From contig KL569449.1 of the NCBI GenBank assembly GCA_000715685.1, positions 10,470 through 18,792 on the forward strand: a stretch of 8,323 nucleotides of DNA, in the 5' to 3' direction. The stretch's first letter is position 1. Each line of letters opens with the position of its first letter. This document shows, piece after piece, positions 5,830-8,323 of this stretch. This DNA comes from Streptomyces lilacinus (lineage in GTDB: Bacteria > Actinomycetota > Actinomycetes > Streptomycetales > Streptomycetaceae). Position numbers and translations under genes: made by a program. A model generated the notes under the pieces. That model saw nothing but the letters and a program-made list of their open reading frames with translations, had not been told where the DNA came from and did no database searches.

Positions 5830-7092
5830 TCACCGCACCCCTTGGACCAGGAACGGCACGGTCCGCCAGGGGCTGTCGGGATCGGTGGTCAGTGCCCGGT
5901 GCGCCTCGAGGACGTCCGTGTACCAGGGGCCGAACTCCTCGTCGTCGAAGTGCAGGCACCGGCCGAGTACGTATCCGGCGGAGAACTCCTCCCACGAGCC
6001 GTAGGCGGCCCGTGCGGCGACGGAGGCGCGTTCGATCGCCGTGAGCATCTCGGCCTCCGTCGCGTATCTGGCGCCCCGGCCCCAGCGGGCCATCTTGGAG
6101 GCCCGGCCGACGTCCCAGGCGGCGACGGTGCGCACGGATCCGTCGGGCGGCAGCAGGCCGTCGGCGCGGAAGCGGGCCTCGTAGCGCAGCACCTTGCCCA
6201 CCAGGGCGCGCAGGTGGGACACGAACTCGCCGAACTCGGGGTCGTCGGTGGGCGTCCGGCTCTCGCGGGCCCGCCCGCGCAGCGTCGCCTCCACGGTGTC
6301 GCGCCACCGCTCGGGGTCGACGCGACCGCCCGGCGCGCCGGCGAGGGCGGTCCGTGTCCCGAGCACGAAGTCCCAGTACCAGGGGCTCACCTCCCGCTCG
6401 AGGAGCCGCTCCTGGATCTCCAGCCAGTCCTCGCGACCGTGCACGCCCCAGGAGTCGGCCAGGCGCTCGATCTCGCCCCGGTAGCCCATGCCGTGCCAGT
6501 GCGGGGTGTTCCACGCGTCACCGTTGCCGAAGCACAGGTGGGCGCCGCAGGCCAGGCCGTGGAGCAGGGGGCCGGGGGCGGGGGCGCCGGTGCGGCGGGT
6601 CACCACGCGGTCCATCAGGTCGTCGGGCGAGAACAGTTCGTGGTGCAGCTCCAGCCACGTCTCCCGCTCCTCGTCGGTGGCCTGGAAGTACTCCTCGCAG
6701 GGCGTGGCCGGGTTGACGACGAGCACGTCGACGTCGTCGGGGAGGACGTGGGCGAGCGCGCCGAGGTTCGTGTACTCGTAGACGAGGTCCGGGTGCGGCC
6801 GGGGCAGCAGGCCGGAGGTGTAGACCTGGGCCACGGTGCGCCCGTCGGGGATCTCCATCGTCAGCATGGGGTGCTCGTCCTCGCCCGCTTCCCGCGCCTG
6901 GTCGAGACGTACGGGGTAGTACACGCCCTCGATCGCGAGGGTGCGCAGGTAGGCGTACGCGTTGTCCGCCCGGGTCACCTTGTACAGGTACTGCTCGAGG
7001 TCGGCGGGTGCCTGCCAGCGACCGCCGTCCGGAGGTGCCGGGACGACGGGGAAGAACTCGTCGTGCGTCTCGTCCTCGGCCGCCACGTACAT
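5830..7092 (-). CDS. SseB-like N-terminal domain fused to DUF1266
   Basis: The 420-residue soluble product has no signal peptide or membrane segment. Residues about 12-135 resemble the SseB N-terminal domain found in many actinobacterial proteins: a Phe-Phe-Pro-Val strand, then VAQVYTSGLL at 88-97 and DVDVLVVNPATPCEEYF at 120-136. Residues about 177-410 resemble DUF1266: HGLACGAHL at 178-186, ERLADSWGVHGREDWLE at 209-225, then AAWDVGRASKMARWG at 324-338 and YGSWEEFSAGYVLGR at 364-378. The biochemical role of either domain is unknown to me. ATG 7092 is chosen because AAGGAG lies 4 bases upstream and the SseB-like part begins at once. The frame stays open far upstream, but that stretch overlaps the FUSC gene in another frame and encodes Pro/Arg-rich non-protein. 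The gene follows the FUSC gene by 62 bp on the same strand and may be cotranscribed. Confidence 0.82.
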   Translation of the reverse strand: MYVAAEDETHDEFFPVVPAPPDGGRWQAPADLEQYLYKVTRADNAYAYLRTLAIEGVYYPVRLDQAREAGEDEHPMLTMEIPDGRTVAQVYTSGLLPRPHPDLVYEYTNLGALAHVLPDDVDVLVVNPATPCEEYFQATDEERETWLELHHELFSPDDLMDRVVTRRTGAPAPGPLLHGLACGAHLCFGNGDAWNTPHWHGMGYRGEIERLADSWGVHGREDWLEIQERLLEREVSPWYWDFVLGTRTALAGAPGGRVDPERWRDTVEATLRGRARESRTPTDDPEFGEFVSHLRALVGKVLRYEARFRADGLLPPDGSVRTVAAWDVGRASKMARWGRGARYATEAEMLTAIERASVAARAAYGSWEEFSAGYVLGRCLHFDDEEFGPWYTDVLEAHRALTTDPDSPWRTVPFLVQGVR

Positions 7093-7096
7093 GGAA

Positions 7097-7102
7097 CTCC
7101 TT
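7097..7102 (-). promoter_or_regulatory. Ribosome binding site that fixes the SseB-DUF1266 start
   Basis: AAGGAG on the minus strand sits 4 bases before ATG 7092, the strongest Shine-Dalgarno match in the window. It argues against any start further upstream in the same open frame. Confidence 0.8.
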
Positions 7103-7154
7103 GTCGCATCAAGATCGGGTGTACGAACGGTAGCGGCACCACGGCGCGGCCCGA

Positions 7155-8323
7155 TCACCCGGCACGGGCCGGTGGTCGGCGGAGGCGGGCCGCGTCCTGG
7201 GCCACGCCGGTGAGCCAGGCCTCGGCGTCGACGGTCAGCAGCACGGCGGCGGCGTCCGCGCGCGCGGCGTGGCGCGCCGCGCACCGCAGGGGGATCGACG
7301 CGTCGGCGGGGTACGGGTCCGGGGGCTCCCCCGCGCCGGCGGCGGGCGGCCCGGTCGTGCGCAGGGCGTGCGCGGACCGCAGGCACTCGGCCGCGACCCG
7401 CTCGGCCAGGGCGGTCAGGCCGGCCTCGGCGTCCGGCGGCAGGGGGTCGCGGGCGCCGGCGTCCTGGTGCCGGAGCAGCATCAGCTCGCCACCGCGCAGC
7501 AGGTGGTAGCCGGTGATCAGGGCGGGCTCCCACGGCGGTTCGGGGTCCGCGGCGCGGCGGCCCATGCGTTCGGTCAGGTACTGGCAGTAGGTGGCCTCCG
7601 CGAGGAGCATGGCGCGGCGGACGGGCCGCAGCGGGTCGGCCGGCACGGGCCGGCCGCACAGCAGGTCCGTGACGGCCCGACAGCCGGCGGCGCCCTCGGT
7701 GAGGAACCCGGCGAGCGCCGAGCGGAGTTCGCCGTGGCCGCCGCGCGGCCAGGCCAGCAGGCTGGCCAGGGCGCCGATCGCGCCGCCGATGAGCACGTCG
7801 AGGATGCGGACGGCGGACAGCTGCCAGTCGGGGGACGAGAGCTGGGTGAAGACCAGGACGAAGGCGAGGGTGAACACCGCCTGCGCCCAGGCGGGGCCGA
7901 GCGGCGGGCCCAGGGTGAAGCCGACGAGGAGGACGACGGGCAGGACGGCGGCGTAGAAGACCGGCACGTCCCCGACGGTGTACACGAGGAGGGCCGCGAC
8001 CGCGGCGCCGGCGGCGGTGCCCGTGAAGGCCGGGCGCAGCGCGGTGCGGGTGTCGGCGGCGGAGGTGCGCATCAGGCTGAGGGTCGCGAGCAGCACCCAG
8101 AAGCCGTGCGACAGGCCGAGCGTGCCGACGAGGAGCCGGGCGCAGGCGAGGGCGACGGCGACCCGCAGGGCGTTCTGCAGGTACACCGAACGGAACGTCA
8201 GGTGGAGGCGCAGGCGGCGCCACCACAGGCGGGGCGCCGGCACGGCGGCGTACCAGAACGGGCCGGTGGCCGTGACCTCCGCGCCCAGGGCGACGCGGGA
8301 GGCGCGAGTGGCCAGCCGGGCGC
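7155..8323 (-). CDS. FUSC-family inner-membrane protein, C-terminal part (5' end beyond right edge)
   Basis: About 388 residues are visible and the frame is open to the right edge. A GTG at 8243 is internal: upstream codons read Val-Thr-Ala-Thr-Gly-Pro-Phe-Trp-Tyr and continue the family pattern. About six hydrophobic helices follow RLRLHLTFRSVYLQNALR, including stretches around HGFWVLLATLSLMRTSA and the IGGAIGALASLLAWP end. A helical, mostly soluble tail of about 190 residues follows. This matches the second half of fusaric-acid-resistance-like (FUSC) proteins, which usually hold two such membrane halves plus soluble segments in roughly 650-750 residues. Family members include aromatic-acid efflux proteins such as AaeB, but the substrate of the actinobacterial ones is generally unknown. 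It ends 62 bp before the SseB-DUF1266 gene and is probably its upstream operon partner. Confidence 0.85.
   Translation of the reverse strand, partial: ARLATRASRVALGAEVTATGPFWYAAVPAPRLWWRRLRLHLTFRSVYLQNALRVAVALACARLLVGTLGLSHGFWVLLATLSLMRTSAADTRTALRPAFTGTAAGAAVAALLVYTVGDVPVFYAAVLPVVLLVGFTLGPPLGPAWAQAVFTLAFVLVFTQLSSPDWQLSAVRILDVLIGGAIGALASLLAWPRGGHGELRSALAGFLTEGAAGCRAVTDLLCGRPVPADPLRPVRRAMLLAEATYCQYLTERMGRRAADPEPPWEPALITGYHLLRGGELMLLRHQDAGARDPLPPDAEAGLTALAERVAAECLRSAHALRTTGPPAAGAGEPPDPYPADASIPLRCAARHAARADAAAVLLTVDAEAWLTGVAQDAARLRRPPARAG

Noticed and set aside
7093..7154. A separate promoter for the SseB-DUF1266 gene in the 62-bp gap
   Set aside because: I could not find a -35/-10 pair with acceptable spacing, so cotranscription with the FUSC gene is the simpler reading.
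7093..8226. Long upstream extension of the SseB-DUF1266 frame across the FUSC gene
   Set aside because: The translation is a Pro/Arg/Ala-rich shadow of the FUSC frame, while ATG 7092 has AAGGAG 4 bases before it.
1..8323. Mobile elements, attachment sites, CRISPR arrays, tRNA genes or restriction/defence modules
   Set aside because: No transposase or integrase motifs, no spaced repeats and no tRNA-like cloverleaf were seen; base composition is even apart from the adapter and the 5563-5829 gap.

Overview
The window reads as an ordinary chromosomal stretch from Streptomyces or a close relative. Base composition is very GC-rich, with codon third positions almost all G or C. The one rare leucine codon TTA I found in frame lies in the lanthipeptide synthetase gene. 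I saw no tRNA, rRNA, CRISPR array, insertion sequence or phage gene. The left end is a contig end: bases 1-16 are leftover Tn5/Nextera adapter, and native sequence starts at about base 17.

Left part, + strand: a class III lanthipeptide synthetase (lyase, kinase and zinc-less cyclase domains), 5'-truncated by the contig end, followed 155 bp later by a small exported protein with four cysteines. No precursor peptide, transporter or regulator of a lanthipeptide cluster is visible, so the rest of any cluster would lie upstream, beyond the edge. The exported-protein gene converges on an efflux gene across a strong bidirectional hairpin.

Middle and right, all - strand: a 14-helix DHA2-type drug/proton antiporter with a hairpin-rich leader; a lipoprotein with its own 18-bp-stem terminator; a two-domain protein joining an SseB-like N-terminus to a DUF1266 C-terminus; and the C-terminal half of a FUSC-family membrane protein that runs off the right edge. 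The last two genes are 62 bp apart and may be cotranscribed. Terminators at 4740-4781 and 5706-5742 split the - strand genes into at least three transcription units.

No gap between genes exceeds 300 bp; the largest is 5563-5829. I did not find a convincing new multi-gene system. The items most worth a second look are the truncated class III synthetase with its TTA codon and its Arg at the usual kinase lysine position, the SseB-DUF1266 fusion beside FUSC, and the mutually exclusive hairpins ahead of the efflux gene.
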